Positions 52,601 through 61,350 of a stretch of DNA of 64,000 nt are shown piece after piece. A model generated the notes under the pieces. That model saw nothing but the letters and a program-made list of their open reading frames with translations, ran no database searches and was not told the origin of the DNA. How positions within the stretch are numbered: the first letter of the stretch is position 1; every line of letters begins with the position of its first letter. Position numbers and translations under genes: made by a program. Source of the DNA: Stratiolaelaps scimitus (lineage: Eukaryota > Arthropoda > Arachnida > Mesostigmata > Laelapidae); the NCBI GenBank assembly GCA_019614645.1, contig JABWDB010000005.1:3504001-3568000 (forward strand), read 5' to 3'.

Positions 52601-54660
52601 ATCTTGTTTACTATTATTTTTACGAGAACTTGCGCGTTGTAATAAGGCCTGCAGTCCCGTTGATAAACCAAGCCTTGTATTGTATATTGTATTCTCTATC
52701 AACAATCTTTTGTTCGTTGAGATATGAGCCCTTCGCCGTCGTTGATACGAGTGAGGCCTGTGAACTTTCTCGTTTTTTTTGTAAACCTATAATACTCGTG
52801 TACCACTCCACGTGCACGTATATATATACAAATACATATATAATATATATACATATCGCTAACCAATACATCTTCCCGAATATATTTCTTTGTACGAACC
52901 TTGAGGATGCAGGTTCCTGTTGGCGTATCCTCAGCAACCGTCACGTTGTAGTAACTCTGATCGAACAGTGGCTCGTTGTCGTTGAAATCGCTGACAGTGA
53001 CGCTGACACGGGCAGTGGCTGACAGCCGGGGGGTGCCGCGGTCGCGAGCAACGACCGAGAGAATCGGATTAGGATTGGTACCGCAGTCGACATATGCCTT
53101 CGTTGTCAACAGGCCCGACACGGTGTCGAGTTTAAACCAACCGCTGGGGTCATCGCGTAGCTCGTATCGAAGTTCAGCGTTCTCGCCCGCGTCGCGGTCG
53201 ACCGCTCGCAGCTGCAGAACTGAAGAGCCAGGCTCAGCCACCTCGGGTATATTCACCGTGTACTCCGCCTGCGAGAACACAGGTGGATTGTCGTTGACGT
53301 CTGTCACAGCCAGGTCGAAGACGGACGATGCATTCAACGGCGGTACGCCCTGATCCGTTGCCATGATGGTCATCGTGTAGTTGGCCTGCTGCTCGCGGTC
53401 GAGTGGCGCCTTCACCACAACGAGATAGATGACGCTATCGCGGGTCGTCAGACCGAAATGGCCATCGCCGCCATGCAGTGTCACGTTGATGTTGGCGTAT
53501 TCCTCGCGCGAGTCGGGATCACTGACGGATATTCGACCAATGAAATCGCCCACCTTGGCGTCCTCGCTGATCCGTGGCGAGGTGTCGTCCGAAAGAAAGA
53601 TGAGACTAATCGTTGGCGTGTTGTCGTTGACGTCCGTCACCCGAATCGAGACGAACGTCGTCGTTTCCAGGGGTTGTGCGCCGTTGTCGCGTGCGATGAC
53701 GACCAGCTCGTGCTGCTCCTTCGTCTCGAAGTCCAGCGGCTTGTTGACGAACACCTCGCCGCTCTTCGTGTCGATCGTAAAGAACTGCTCCCTGTCGCTC
53801 TGTCGACGGCTGATGAGGTAGCGCACCTCGCCGTTGCGTCCGGCGTCGGTGTCGGTGGCGAACACTCGCAGCACCGATGTTCCCACCGTCGCGTTCTCCG
53901 GGATCGTTGCCACGTATCGGCCCTGGTTGAAGATAGGCTGATTGTCGTTGACGTCCTGGATCGTGATGTTCACCCGAAGCGTGTCCTTCAGGGCGGGCGT
54001 CCCGCCGTCGTACGCTTCGACGACAAGCGAGTAGCTCGGCGTAATCTCGCGGTCGAGCACGCCGTTCACCTGCAGGTCGAGATACAGCACCTCATCTCGT
54101 TCGCGGTGGTAGGACAACTTGAACGCGTTGTTCGTATTTCCCGAGATCACCTCGTAACGCTGTGTATTGAACTGTCCAAGATCGCGGTCGCGGGCTGGCG
54201 CCAGCGTGCGTTTGGCATCTCGGGGCGCGTTCTCCGCGAACTCGATTCGGATAAAGCTTGCCGGAAATCTCGGCGCATTGTCGTTCTCATCCAAGACCCG
54301 AATCACGACACGGACATTCTCGCCCATCGTCACAGGAATCGCCGTGAACGAGTACTCGGCCCGGGTCTCTCTGTCGAGCGTCGTATTGGTCCGAATTTCG
54401 CCGGTGGTCGCCACAACGACGAGGTCGCGGTCGACATCGCTGTTCGCCACGGGAACGACGTAATACGGCGGGGCGGGTGGGGGCGTTTGGCCGCCATTTT
54501 TCGGCTGTCCAATGAAACCGATCACCGTTCCAAGTGGGACGTTCTCTCGTACCTCGAACTCCTGCAGGTACTCGGCGTCGGCCTGTCGCGGGCCCACCAA
54601 CACGAGCAGCGGTAGCCCAGCGGCCAGCAGGGCTAATAGGGGTCCGGCTATTCGCTTCAT
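22767..54660 (-). CDS. ds: dachsous, giant atypical cadherin (complete gene, 8 coding exons)
   Basis: Joined exons are 54660-52900, 37503-37329, 32123-31890, 31442-31006, 30664-30479, 30237-29957, 29657-29287 and 29086-22767, giving 9765 nt and about 3254 residues. Seen: a signal peptide (residues 1-29, cleavage after ADA), 27 tandem cadherin repeats with DxNDNxP-type linkers, one membrane helix near 2883-2908 and a 346-residue tail. The tail has the family motif running from GSLSSIV through SYNWDYLNDW to MAKI (about 3078-3119), which marks Dachsous rather than Fat: there are no EGF or laminin-G domains and the repeat count is 27. Known for the family: the ectodomain binds Fat on the neighbouring cell, Four-jointed phosphorylates some repeats in the Golgi, and the pair sets planar polarity and Hippo signalling. 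Every intron is GT-AG and all phases agree, so no frameshift or truncation is present. The start is the first ATG after an in-frame TGA at 54718-54720. Non-coding 5' exons could exist but are not visible. Confidence 0.95.
29287..29657 (-). CDS. ds: dachsous coding exon 7 (end of EC10, most of EC11)
   Basis: The exon spans 371 nt. The acceptor is CTCCCCACTAG and the donor is GCATCAG|GTAATA, entering in phase 2 and leaving in phase 1. It encodes FGISPNTGQI, LDREL, EAVDNGSPPL and the linker SDSNDNEPQF, which closes EC10, then most of EC11 ending at YINPASG. The final glycine codon is completed by exon 8. Confidence 0.93.
29957..30237 (-). CDS. ds: dachsous coding exon 6 (end of EC9, first part of EC10)
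   Basis: The exon spans 281 nt. The acceptor is TTCGTTGTAG and the donor is ACGTACAG|GTACAA, entering in phase 0 and leaving in phase 2. It begins VIARTGAIMLKRSLDFE, continuing EC9 to VQDVNDNAPVF, and then encodes EC10 up to the split arginine codon after NNARITY. The split codon joins to exon 7 as RFVEAEHGG, which restores a normal cadherin core. Confidence 0.92.
30479..30664 (-). CDS. ds: dachsous coding exon 5 (end of EC8, first half of EC9)
   Basis: The exon spans 186 nt, phase 0 at both ends. The acceptor is CAATTGTCAG and the donor is TTTAAG|GTACGT. It encodes VNISIEDVNDNSPRF, which closes EC8, and then the EC9 strands up to ALAGDSDSFK. Because both flanking introns are in phase 0, skipping this exon would keep the frame but would fuse halves of EC8 and EC9; there is no sequence sign that this happens. 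Confidence 0.93.
30665..31005 (-). other. dachsous intron 4 (341 bp)
   Basis: The phase 0 intron begins GTAGGT and ends AATTGTCAG. I see no repeat or other element in it. Introns 5 (30238-30478), 6 (29658-29956) and 7 (29087-29286) are shorter and equally plain. Confidence 0.88.
31006..31442 (-). CDS. ds: dachsous coding exon 4 (end of EC7, most of EC8)
   Basis: The exon spans 437 nt. The acceptor is TGATGATTACAG and the donor is GCCCAG|GTAGGT, with phases 1 in and 0 out. It completes EC7 (GGIYITSALRR, IVTARDGQG) and encodes most of EC8 (RYVFPVREDV, FTIDPVRGL, LDFE). The EC7-EC8 linker reads SMSPNQQRSPVF instead of DxNDNxP, so it should not bind calcium normally. As I recall it, vertebrate DCHS1 has a similarly degenerate linker at this point, so this is probably ancestral and not an error. 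Confidence 0.93.
31443..31889 (-). other. dachsous intron 3 (447 bp)
   Basis: The phase 1 intron begins GTATGC and ends GATTACAG. It carries a (TA)n tract at about 31491-31514 and nothing else recognisable. Confidence 0.88.
31890..32123 (-). CDS. ds: dachsous coding exon 3 (end of EC6, first part of EC7)
   Basis: The exon spans 234 nt, entered in phase 1 after CTGCTTGCAG and left in phase 1 at ACACAG|GTATGC. Joining the split glycine codon gives ATDRG-GLSTSTVV followed by VLDVNDHRPRF, which closes EC6. EC7 then starts with EEYNVSLSEF and runs to FRIDPNTG. The join to exon 2 restores the standard spacing between the ATDRG and DVNDH motifs, so no exon is missing. Confidence 0.93.
32124..37328 (-). 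other. dachsous intron 2 (5.2 kb)
   Basis: The phase 1 intron begins GTAGGT and ends GCTTGCAG. It contains a CGC/GCC triplet run (about 33000-33030, and 34017-34040), a short (GT)n tract near 34086, a (TA)n tract near 36284-36304 and a perfect 10-bp inverted repeat at 32654-32684. I see no additional exon or RNA gene. Confidence 0.85.
37329..37503 (-). CDS. ds: dachsous coding exon 2 (body of EC6)
   Basis: The exon spans 175 nt. It follows the acceptor TTTCCATTTTGCAG and ends at GACCGGG|GTAGGT in phase 1. It encodes VSASDPDCGVNA, then FRIDPRTGD, LDREL and ATDRG, which are the calcium-binding and core motifs of a cadherin repeat. It continues EC6 from exon 1 without gap. Serine 591, just before DPD, fits the position at which Four-jointed phosphorylates some Fat/Dachsous repeats (inference). 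The exon is isolated between the 15.4-kb and 5.2-kb introns. Confidence 0.93.
43585..43673. repeat. (TA)n microsatellite, about 88 bp, ds intron 1
   Basis: It is the longest pure dinucleotide tract in the window. Shorter (TA)n tracts occur at about 2423, 8336, 17149, 18530, 19971, 31491, 36284, 38640, 39646, 40260, 48907, 50328, 52820, 60850 and 61315. Confidence 0.95.
44118..44297 (+). CDS. possible first exon of an unrecognised gene nested in ds intron 1
   Basis: An ATG at 44118 opens a 60-codon frame that reaches GCACAG|GTGAGTCAG, a near-perfect donor at 44298. The protein is threonine-rich, without the repeat-derived runs seen nearby. No matching downstream exon or family is recognised, and unspliced the frame ends just after 44306. 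It lies antisense to ds. Chance is a serious alternative. Confidence 0.15.
45722..45789 (-). mobile_element. tRNA-like element in ds intron 1
   Basis: The minus strand has an A-box-like GACGGTAGCGGCGG (near plus 45769-45779) and a CCGGTTCGAGTC B box (plus 45734-45746) about 30 bp apart. Stems are imperfect and no duplication flanks it. It could be a SINE head, a tRNA pseudogene or chance. Confidence 0.35.
47517..47543. repeat. (GGC)n triplet repeat
   Basis: A CG-rich triplet run in ds intron 1, preceded by a (GA)n tract at about 47438-47461. Together they inflate a plus-strand open frame with arginine/glutamate and alanine runs. Confidence 0.9.
51330..51594 (+). pseudogene. decayed retroelement ORF1/gag fragment with zinc-knuckle remnant
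   Basis: In one plus frame (stop at 51327, stop at 51492) the residues at 51417-51458 read CCRCRKLGHIASPF. This follows the CX2CX4HX4C zinc-knuckle spacing, with the last cysteine replaced by phenylalanine, and is followed by NDVACRNRA, as in ORF1 of jockey-like LINEs. After a frame change, CKHLAKC and a later histidine and cysteine (51503 onward, stop near 51593) could be the second knuckle. Stops and the frameshift show it is dead. No flanking duplication or reverse transcriptase domain is recognisable. The family assignment is inference. Confidence 0.4.
52900..54660 (-). CDS. ds: dachsous coding exon 1 (signal peptide, EC1-EC5, start of EC6)
   Basis: This exon encodes residues 1-587 and ends in phase 0 at CTCAAG|GTTCGT. 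The protein starts MKRIAG with a strongly hydrophobic leucine/alanine core and a likely cleavage before EYLQEF. Repeats EC1 to EC5 are complete, each closing with a linker such as DENDNAPRF, DVNDNQPIF or DFNDNEPLF; EC6 begins with a TPTGTCILK strand. In vertebrate DCHS1-FAT4 the N-terminal repeats make the trans contact, so this exon should carry the Fat-binding face. EC1 has a glycine/proline-rich insertion around residues 55-65. The reading frame continues past the donor for some 200 nt into the intron, but that extension is not cadherin-like. Confidence 0.95.
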
Positions 54661-55150
54661 CACTGAGCGTCCCGCGTTCGAAAAACGACGCGGGTACGAC
54701 GTCGACGTCGGTCGGTCTCACGACCTGGCCGCTGCCACCGCTTCACCTCCACGATCGGACTCCGTCATCTGGAATCGGCCAAACGAACGTGTTATCAACA
54801 GAACACTGTCGACGTCATTGATAGCTGATTTAGTAGGCGAGAGTACATAGTGTATGTCGTTTCAGACGACAACGACGCATCGAATAGAAAAATAGCGTTT
54901 AACAGAACCTCACTTGAGCTCAGCATGGGTCATGCACGGTATGGTAACAGATCAAAAAGACAAGTAGTGATCACAGCTGTTCTGTAAAATATATTATTGC
55001 ACATATTGTAAAAGGAATCGAGAACCGTAAGAGCATGTGACGTTACTGTTCCTAGGCGGAATTTCTCTTGAGATAGATATGTAGGTAAGGCAGTGTCAGT
55101 CACAGACTAAATCGCGGTGTATATATATATATAAGTATGTGGATTAAACA
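54661..55150 (-). promoter_or_regulatory. dachsous 5' UTR and proximal upstream region
   Basis: The region lies directly upstream of the ds start codon. An in-frame TGA at 54718-54720, with no ATG between it and 54660, supports the chosen start. The start context has G at -3 (GTGATGA). The first 60 bp are rich in CG and GACGTC motifs. A TGACGTC (CRE-like) site lies on the minus strand at 54811-54817. A (TA)n run at about 55119-55133 is a simple repeat and cannot be called a TATA box from sequence alone. The transcription start and any non-coding first exon are not visible. Confidence 0.35.
54697..54710. promoter_or_regulatory. 14-bp perfect palindrome upstream of the ds start
   Basis: CGACGTCGACGTCG reads identically on both strands and lies 37 bp upstream of the ATG. 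It overlaps two GACGTC cores of the type bound by bZIP dimers. A binding role is inference; the position could be in the 5' UTR instead of the promoter. Confidence 0.3.
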
Positions 55151-56652
55151 TAAGTTTCCTCTTGCATTCCACCTTTTCTCTCTCCTCCTAGTTGCCGACG
55201 ATCGCCAGCAGCAGTAACAATAACAACAAGAACGAAATCAAAGTGGTTCGACGGAGAGCGAGAGAGGCTTTGTCCAGCGGCCCCCGCGCGGATCGACTGA
55301 CGCGCGAAAAGACAGCCGCGAGAAACCGAATCGCACCTTATAAATATGTGTTGCCAAGTGGCAGCCAACAAAACGAGCCAAGAAGCACTGGTCACATTTC
55401 GTCGGCATTTGAGTGCATATTTGAGTACTGCGGTGGTCGAATGCTGCTGCTGATGCTGCTATCATTGTTGTTCCTCTCTGAAGAAACAGACTCTGTCTGT
55501 TTCTTCACCCCAATAACGAGCTAATCAGGTCGGCTATACCGAACACATAGATCGGACGATTCTCGTCCGCTAACGCGTCACCTACATTGTATTCGAATTG
55601 AGAATATCCAACAAGTGTGTGTGTGTGTGTCTGAAACGGATTGCCTGATTAGGATGAGCTAACCAACTCGTTAAGTGGTACACACTCAAGCGCACGTTGT
55701 CTTTCGCTCTCAATCTCTCTCTCTCTCCCTCCCTCCATCTGTTCGGTCTCTGTTTTGTCCTGCCAACTGACCGCATCATCTGCCCTACCCTTCTTTGCAT
55801 ACGTTCTTCCGAGTGGCTGATATCGGGACCGAGAGAGGGCGAGGGAGAGAGAGAGAGAAAGAAAAGCTATTCGTTTGTGTTGTCCAAAAAGCGGCAGCCC
55901 CAAACCTCAATCGTCCACTCTGCAGCTCTATCGATCTTCGCTGTCTGCACGACCACAGCCACCGTGACGGTGTTGCGTCACTTCTACGATGGGTTCGGCG
56001 TGCGAACGCGTATTTTGCCGCTCTCTTCTCGGCCGCGCGTCGAACGCGCTGTGTGTGTGTGTGTTGTTCTTCAGCTTCAATTTCAGCCATCGTCGTCATG
56101 AACATCTCGTCTCTTCTCCCCGTGCCTCTCTCTCCCCTCCTGTCCATCTCTCTATATCAATCCATCTATATATCTCTCTCTCTCTCTCTCTCGTATTTTC
56201 GCTCGATCTATAGGCTGCTCTCTGTTCTGTCGTGTCGTGTCGAGCAGCCCCCCTTCTCGCAACATGATCTAATCTGAGGTCTCGTTCGTCCGTCCGTCCG
56301 TCTCCAGTCGACGTAATCTCGTTGTCGCGACCAACAACGTGCTCCAATATCTGACAACAATGTATATGCTGCCGTGTATTGTTGCTGGTGTCCCCTGGCG
56401 TTGCTGTTAGTGTCGCCGATGATGCTGCCAGAGAGATGCGGTTGCCTCAGCTCGGCTGTATCGCCATGTCGTCGTGGCGCCTGTGGCCGACTCGGTTCAG
56501 GCGGCCTGTTGTTGCGACCTGAGCGTTGCCAGGCTGTCATGTTCTTGCCTTCGTTATCTATGCCATTGCCGTATGATTGCGTATTACACGTTCTTATACG
56601 CATACAATATATCGACAGAAGAAGCGTATCGGGTGTCGTGACAAACCCGTAA

Positions 56653-56712
56653 AGCAGCAGCAGCAGTAGCCGCAGCAGCCGCCGGAGCTGCTGCACTAGC
56701 AGCAGCAACGAC
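56653..56712. repeat. (CAG)n-rich triplet region upstream of ds
   Basis: CAG/GCA units interrupted by TAG and CCG. Similar islands are at about 57243-57296, 58141-58168, 59569-59625 and 59909-59952. Confidence 0.85.
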
Positions 56713-58591
56713 AGCAGCCCGAAGAGGCGCAGCAGAGCGAATATCTGACGAATATCAGCAGATGAACTCCGATCGGCTGGCTGCTGATGACGGAATGACG
56801 GACGACATTGGCTCGATCCGTCCGCCGGGGCAGAGCGACAGGGGACGTCGCTGCGACGAAATCCAACGACAAAAAAAAAGTAAGACGAACTACGGAGGGC
56901 GATGACAGCTTCGGCGGCGGCGACGCTCAGAGCACCAAACAGCGGAAAACAGCGCTACACGAAACGGACAGACGGTGGGGTCGCCGTACAGAATCGGCGG
57001 TTGGAGAACGACAACGCCAGCGCTGCTGCTGCTGTGTCGAACGAATCTGATCCTTCGACGATGGACGTCGAGGGACGAACAAATGGTGATGACGCCGAAA
57101 ATGACGAACATCGCCACGGGAGGAATGGCGGCGCTATTGTTGCCAGCAACGGCAAAACAACACCGCTGCGGGACGGGCAACGATGTGAACAACGGCGCTG
57201 GTGGTGACGATGACAAAATGGACATAAACGATGGGGATCAACCGGGTAGCAGCAACAGCAACAGCAGCAGCAGCAATAACAACAACAACCCACAACCACC
57301 CTGATCTTATTTTTTTCTTCTGGCTACGATGCTGTTGCTGGTGATGCTTTGCAGACGTCTGGGATAGAGGAGGAGGCGGCGGCGGCTGCGGCAATACTAT
57401 AAAGATATAGATAAAATCGTAGCTAACAACGGATCGTGGATATTGGACAGTGGTTGGGGCTCGCGAATACGGCGAGTAACGGCGGATAGAAGAGATGCGA
57501 AATTGCACCCGAGCTGAATCCGGTGGGGTCGACAGGTCGACGATCTTGGGGCTTTTTACTACTGTGGAGACGTGAAGGAGCGAGAGAAAGAGAAATTGGG
57601 AGGTAATAGAGAAATAGGTGGTCAGCGCGAAGCATAATGTTAACGAATGCGTGTTCGACTCGAATTAGAGTTTACCTCGAAGTCACAGTGTAAATACCCG
57701 CAGATAGATACCCCTATGTATAAAGATACATCTTCGGCTCCTATCTTTCCGGTTATAGCTAATCGTAATGAACACAATGGGCCCAGTCGGCATGTGTGCC
57801 TAACCTGTTTAGACACTACTTATTCGTTATTTATCCGAGCAAGCCAAGATGCCACACCGTGTCCATTGTATGTAAAAAAATTCGCACGCACGAATTAGTG
57901 TACGATCTCGCTTGCAGTGTGTGTGTGTGTGTGTGTTTATGTTTGTTCGTTTGTGTGTATGTGTTTGGCCACGAAGAAGCCCACCACAAATGGAGGAAAG
58001 AATTCATGTCACACACAAACCCAGCAATCGTCATAGCGACACTCATTTGGTGGCTCTCTCCCGCTTCTTTTCTCTCTCTCTCTCTCTCTGCCTGGCGAAT
58101 TCATCAAGAGCCCAATGACCGCCAAGTCACCGCTGCCGTTTAACCAGCAGCAGCAGCAGCAACAGCCGCCGCCGCCGTCTTCCCTCCCCCCCCCCCCCCT
58201 GTCTATCGTGTGATCACGTCACACGTATGTGTATATAAGTATGTGTGCCTGTGTGAGGGTCTGGATGAAAACAGAACGAGACGAACACCCCCCGACGGAT
58301 TCCCACCACTGTGGCGGCTGCATCTGCCGTCGCTCTGCCTCGACGTCCGTCTGTGGCCCAGCTGCAAAGCTACTCACTGAGTGCACTGTTTATTATTACT
58401 ACTATCATCAGCAGCCGCAGCAGCAGCAGCAGGAGGCGGTCATCGTCGCACCCTCCGTATCTCGATCGTTGATTTGACAGTCACGTTCTCAATTAACGGC
58501 GAAAAACCGAACACACAATTGTCGATCGCTGGCAATTGTGCGCTGCGCGTGTGGGAAGACTCTTTACATTTCTCGTTGGCTTATGTCGCGG

Positions 58592-58684
58592 GCTGCTGCT
58601 GCTGCTCCTGCTGTTGTTGTTGCTGTTATTGTTGTTGCTGCCGCTGTTGTTGCTGTTGTTGCTGCTGCTGTTGTTGTTGTTGTT
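58592..58684. repeat. (CTG/TTG)n triplet repeat, about 93 bp
   Basis: A mixed CTG, TTG and GTT run upstream of ds. Every frame on both strands is open through it (leucine, cysteine, valine/alanine, glutamine, asparagine/serine), which shows it is low-complexity rather than coding. Confidence 0.9.
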
Positions 58685-60833
58685 TCTGGCTTTGGTCATC
58701 GTTTTTCAGGTTTTGCAGTTCGTTTTTGTTGTTACTCGAGCAACGACGGCACTGTGGAGCATCATTAATTTTGGCAATTCGTTTTCCTATTAGCAGTGTT
58801 GAATAAATTGTTTTGTTTTCAAGTGATCCTCGGGCCAAGCGTTCGCCTTTGTTCCTGTGATTACCATCATCTACAACGAAATTAATGAAGCTTCTGCGTA
58901 TCCTACGGCTAGCGGTATTGTATTAGCTGAATGGCTGAATGCGGTTGCATCGTCTCCTGTTGCTGTTCTCGTCATCGCACTGCGTTCAGACAGCATGAAC
59001 GTGCTGCTCTGGCGGGGTATTTATTCGACATCCATTTCGGATCAGGATGAATCGTGCTGACCCCAGCAATGAGTTGTCACTCGGCTGACGACGAGCTAAG
59101 TGGCTGGGCAAAAGTGGGCTCATCCGAGGGCTCCGGTTTCGGGCGACTCGGCTCTACTTACTCGGCTTTTCCCGGACCTGATGAACGCGTTGTAACGGTG
59201 TAACGGTGTAGAGTACGGTATAGCGTACGATACCCCGTTGCGGTATTTGCGTATGCGCAGATAGTGAGTTGCTCAATTCGAACGACAGGTGCTAGCTTTC
59301 GACCGGAGAAGATTGATCCAGAAACAGCCACAGTAGATACAGTATCAAGCAAAATTCGATTATTACACATACACACACCGAACCAGCATCGCCGCCAGCC
59401 TCGCGTGTCAGATCAGGATGTCGGGACGCGTTTTATGGAGCGCTCTTACGCGGGGTTAGACCTTTCACCTGGCGCCCGTACTCCCCTGAATAGCGAGATT
59501 CCAAAGTTCGCCAACAAACCAATAACAACGAACGGCAACGATACAAGCTGATCGTTTCTGCTGCTAAAAACTCTTGTCAGTGCTGCCGCCGTCGAGGCCG
59601 CTGCTGCTGCTGCTGCGGCTGCCACCGCGTTCGTCATTTAGCCGGGCCATTACATTGAAATAATACCGCAGAACACTGCGTCTACCCACGCCCCGAACGA
59701 AACATGCTGAGAGATTTCGCTCAGTGGCGGCCGCAGCGGTGTTGGTGGTGGTGTTGTTGTTGTTGTTGTCGTCGTCGTCGTTCCTGATACTGATGCTGGT
59801 TCGGCTCATGACGCCGCCGCCACCGCCGGCGCCGATATTTGTTACGAACAAGCGGTCACTACCAACACACACACGTACACATACTAGGGAATCACAGCGA
59901 ACCCGAACAGCACCAGCAGCAGCAGCAGCAGCCGCCGCAGCAACAACAACAACGTCTAAAGTACGTGCACAATCAGCTCGCCTGACGCCGATGGACGTCT
60001 ACAGTGGCTGGCGCCAGCGTAGACGGCCATATACGCGGACGAATCCGTGTGTGTGTGGTGTGTGTGTGTTTGTATGTGTGTGTGCGAGTGGATATCGATG
60101 ACGACGTCCTCTACAGCGTCGATATTATATTATAGCAATGGTCGAAATAGTGGTCGTATTCTATTCTAGCAAGAGTGTGTGTGTGTGTGTGTTTGTTTGT
60201 GTGTGTGTCAGTCTGTTTAAAAGCACACCGCAGTAACGCTGAGCGAGCGGGCTCGCGGGCTCGCGGCTGAGCTAGCGGCGCCCACCGTGATACGGGAGCA
60301 GCCGTTCGACAGCGGGTGCGATTGGAAACAGGCAAAGACGAAAGAGACAAGCGATCGGGGACACTGCTCACGGGATCAAATCGCTTTTTGGCAGACCGAT
60401 GTCAGTCGCTGATCAGATGGTGACGGTGCTTCGAAATGCTTTCGAATGCGGCGATGGAGTTTCGTGTTGAACGGTTGATGGACGAACGATCCGAGCACTT
60501 CGGATGTATATAGTTTTATTATGATTTCGTATTGAGCTATTATGCATACACGCTGGTCGAATACGATACTATGTTGAAGCCTGCTCGTAAGGCAAACCAT
60601 GACAACGTCGTTGGCATGAGGAAGCCCGGACTGTCTCAGTCGATGTAGGAACGCCGCTGCGATAAGCGAGTAATGCACAGATGTGCTCGATGCTTCGGCA
60701 ACGAGAACAAAAAGAGAAGCTTCTATAAGGATCTGGTCGATCTTCCTTGTGGTCCGATAGTCAGTGACATGACAATAGACGACAGCAGCTATTATTTACT
60801 ACTTTCCCAGATACTAGGATGGGTTCATGACAA

Positions 60834-60836
<3 letters not shown>

Positions 60837-60880
<44 letters not shown>
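60837..60880. repeat. (CA)n followed by (TA)n
   Basis: A compound CA/TA dinucleotide microsatellite about 6 kb upstream of the ds start. Confidence 0.93.
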
Positions 60881-60883
<3 letters not shown>

Positions 60884-61314
60884 GCTAGTAAAGTATGAAT
60901 ATAAAAGGGTCCCTGTTCAAGAAGTTATTTTCGAATGTTGATCGAGTTCGAAATACATGCCGAATTGTACGAAGCTGGCTGAGGGGGCATACGTCAGCAC
61001 AACACAGTGATCATGTGGTAGAGTACCACGTGTGCTAAGGTATGAGCGTATGCGGGAGTGCAAACCGAAAAATAATAAATGTCACACATATATATGTGAT
61101 ACACTATAGTACGAGGGTTAGGTGAACTTGATTTTCACACTGCCGATATCCAGTAGGGAAGCGTGTGACACTGTCCAGGTGCCGCTGATGTCAACCTTGT
61201 GGATTCGACTGTGGCGGTGACAAAAGACAGAACTTCAGAAACCGACCGTGGCGGTAGAGAAAGTTTTATTAGTTTATTAAAGGATATGCGTAGGAAGGAG
61301 CGACATAGGAGACC

Positions 61315-61350
<36 letters not shown>

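Larger units (their letters stand above)
37504..52899 (-). other. dachsous intron 1 (15.4 kb)
   Basis: The phase 0 intron begins GTTCGT and ends TTTTGCAG. No cadherin-coding piece is missing from it, because exon 1 joins exon 2 in register within EC6. It holds several triplet-repeat islands (43950-45150, 46500-46560, 47440-48700 and 49010-49040), several (TA)n tracts, a tRNA-like element, a decayed retroelement fragment near 51.3-51.6 kb and an open frame with a strong donor on the plus strand near 44.2 kb. First introns of developmental genes often hold enhancers, but no specific site is demonstrated here. Confidence 0.85.

Noticed and set aside
53458..54615. 385-codon plus-strand open frame over ds exon 1
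   Set aside because: It is a shadow of the cadherin coding strand; the minus-strand frame has clear domains and splice-consistent ends, and the antisense peptide shows no family feature.
55119..55133. TATA-like run upstream of ds
   Set aside because: It is part of a (TA)n microsatellite of a kind found about 20 times in the window, so it is not evidence for a promoter.
59264..59551. 95-codon plus-strand frame of ordinary composition
   Set aside because: No recognisable family and no convincing splice donor; its length is within chance for this base composition.
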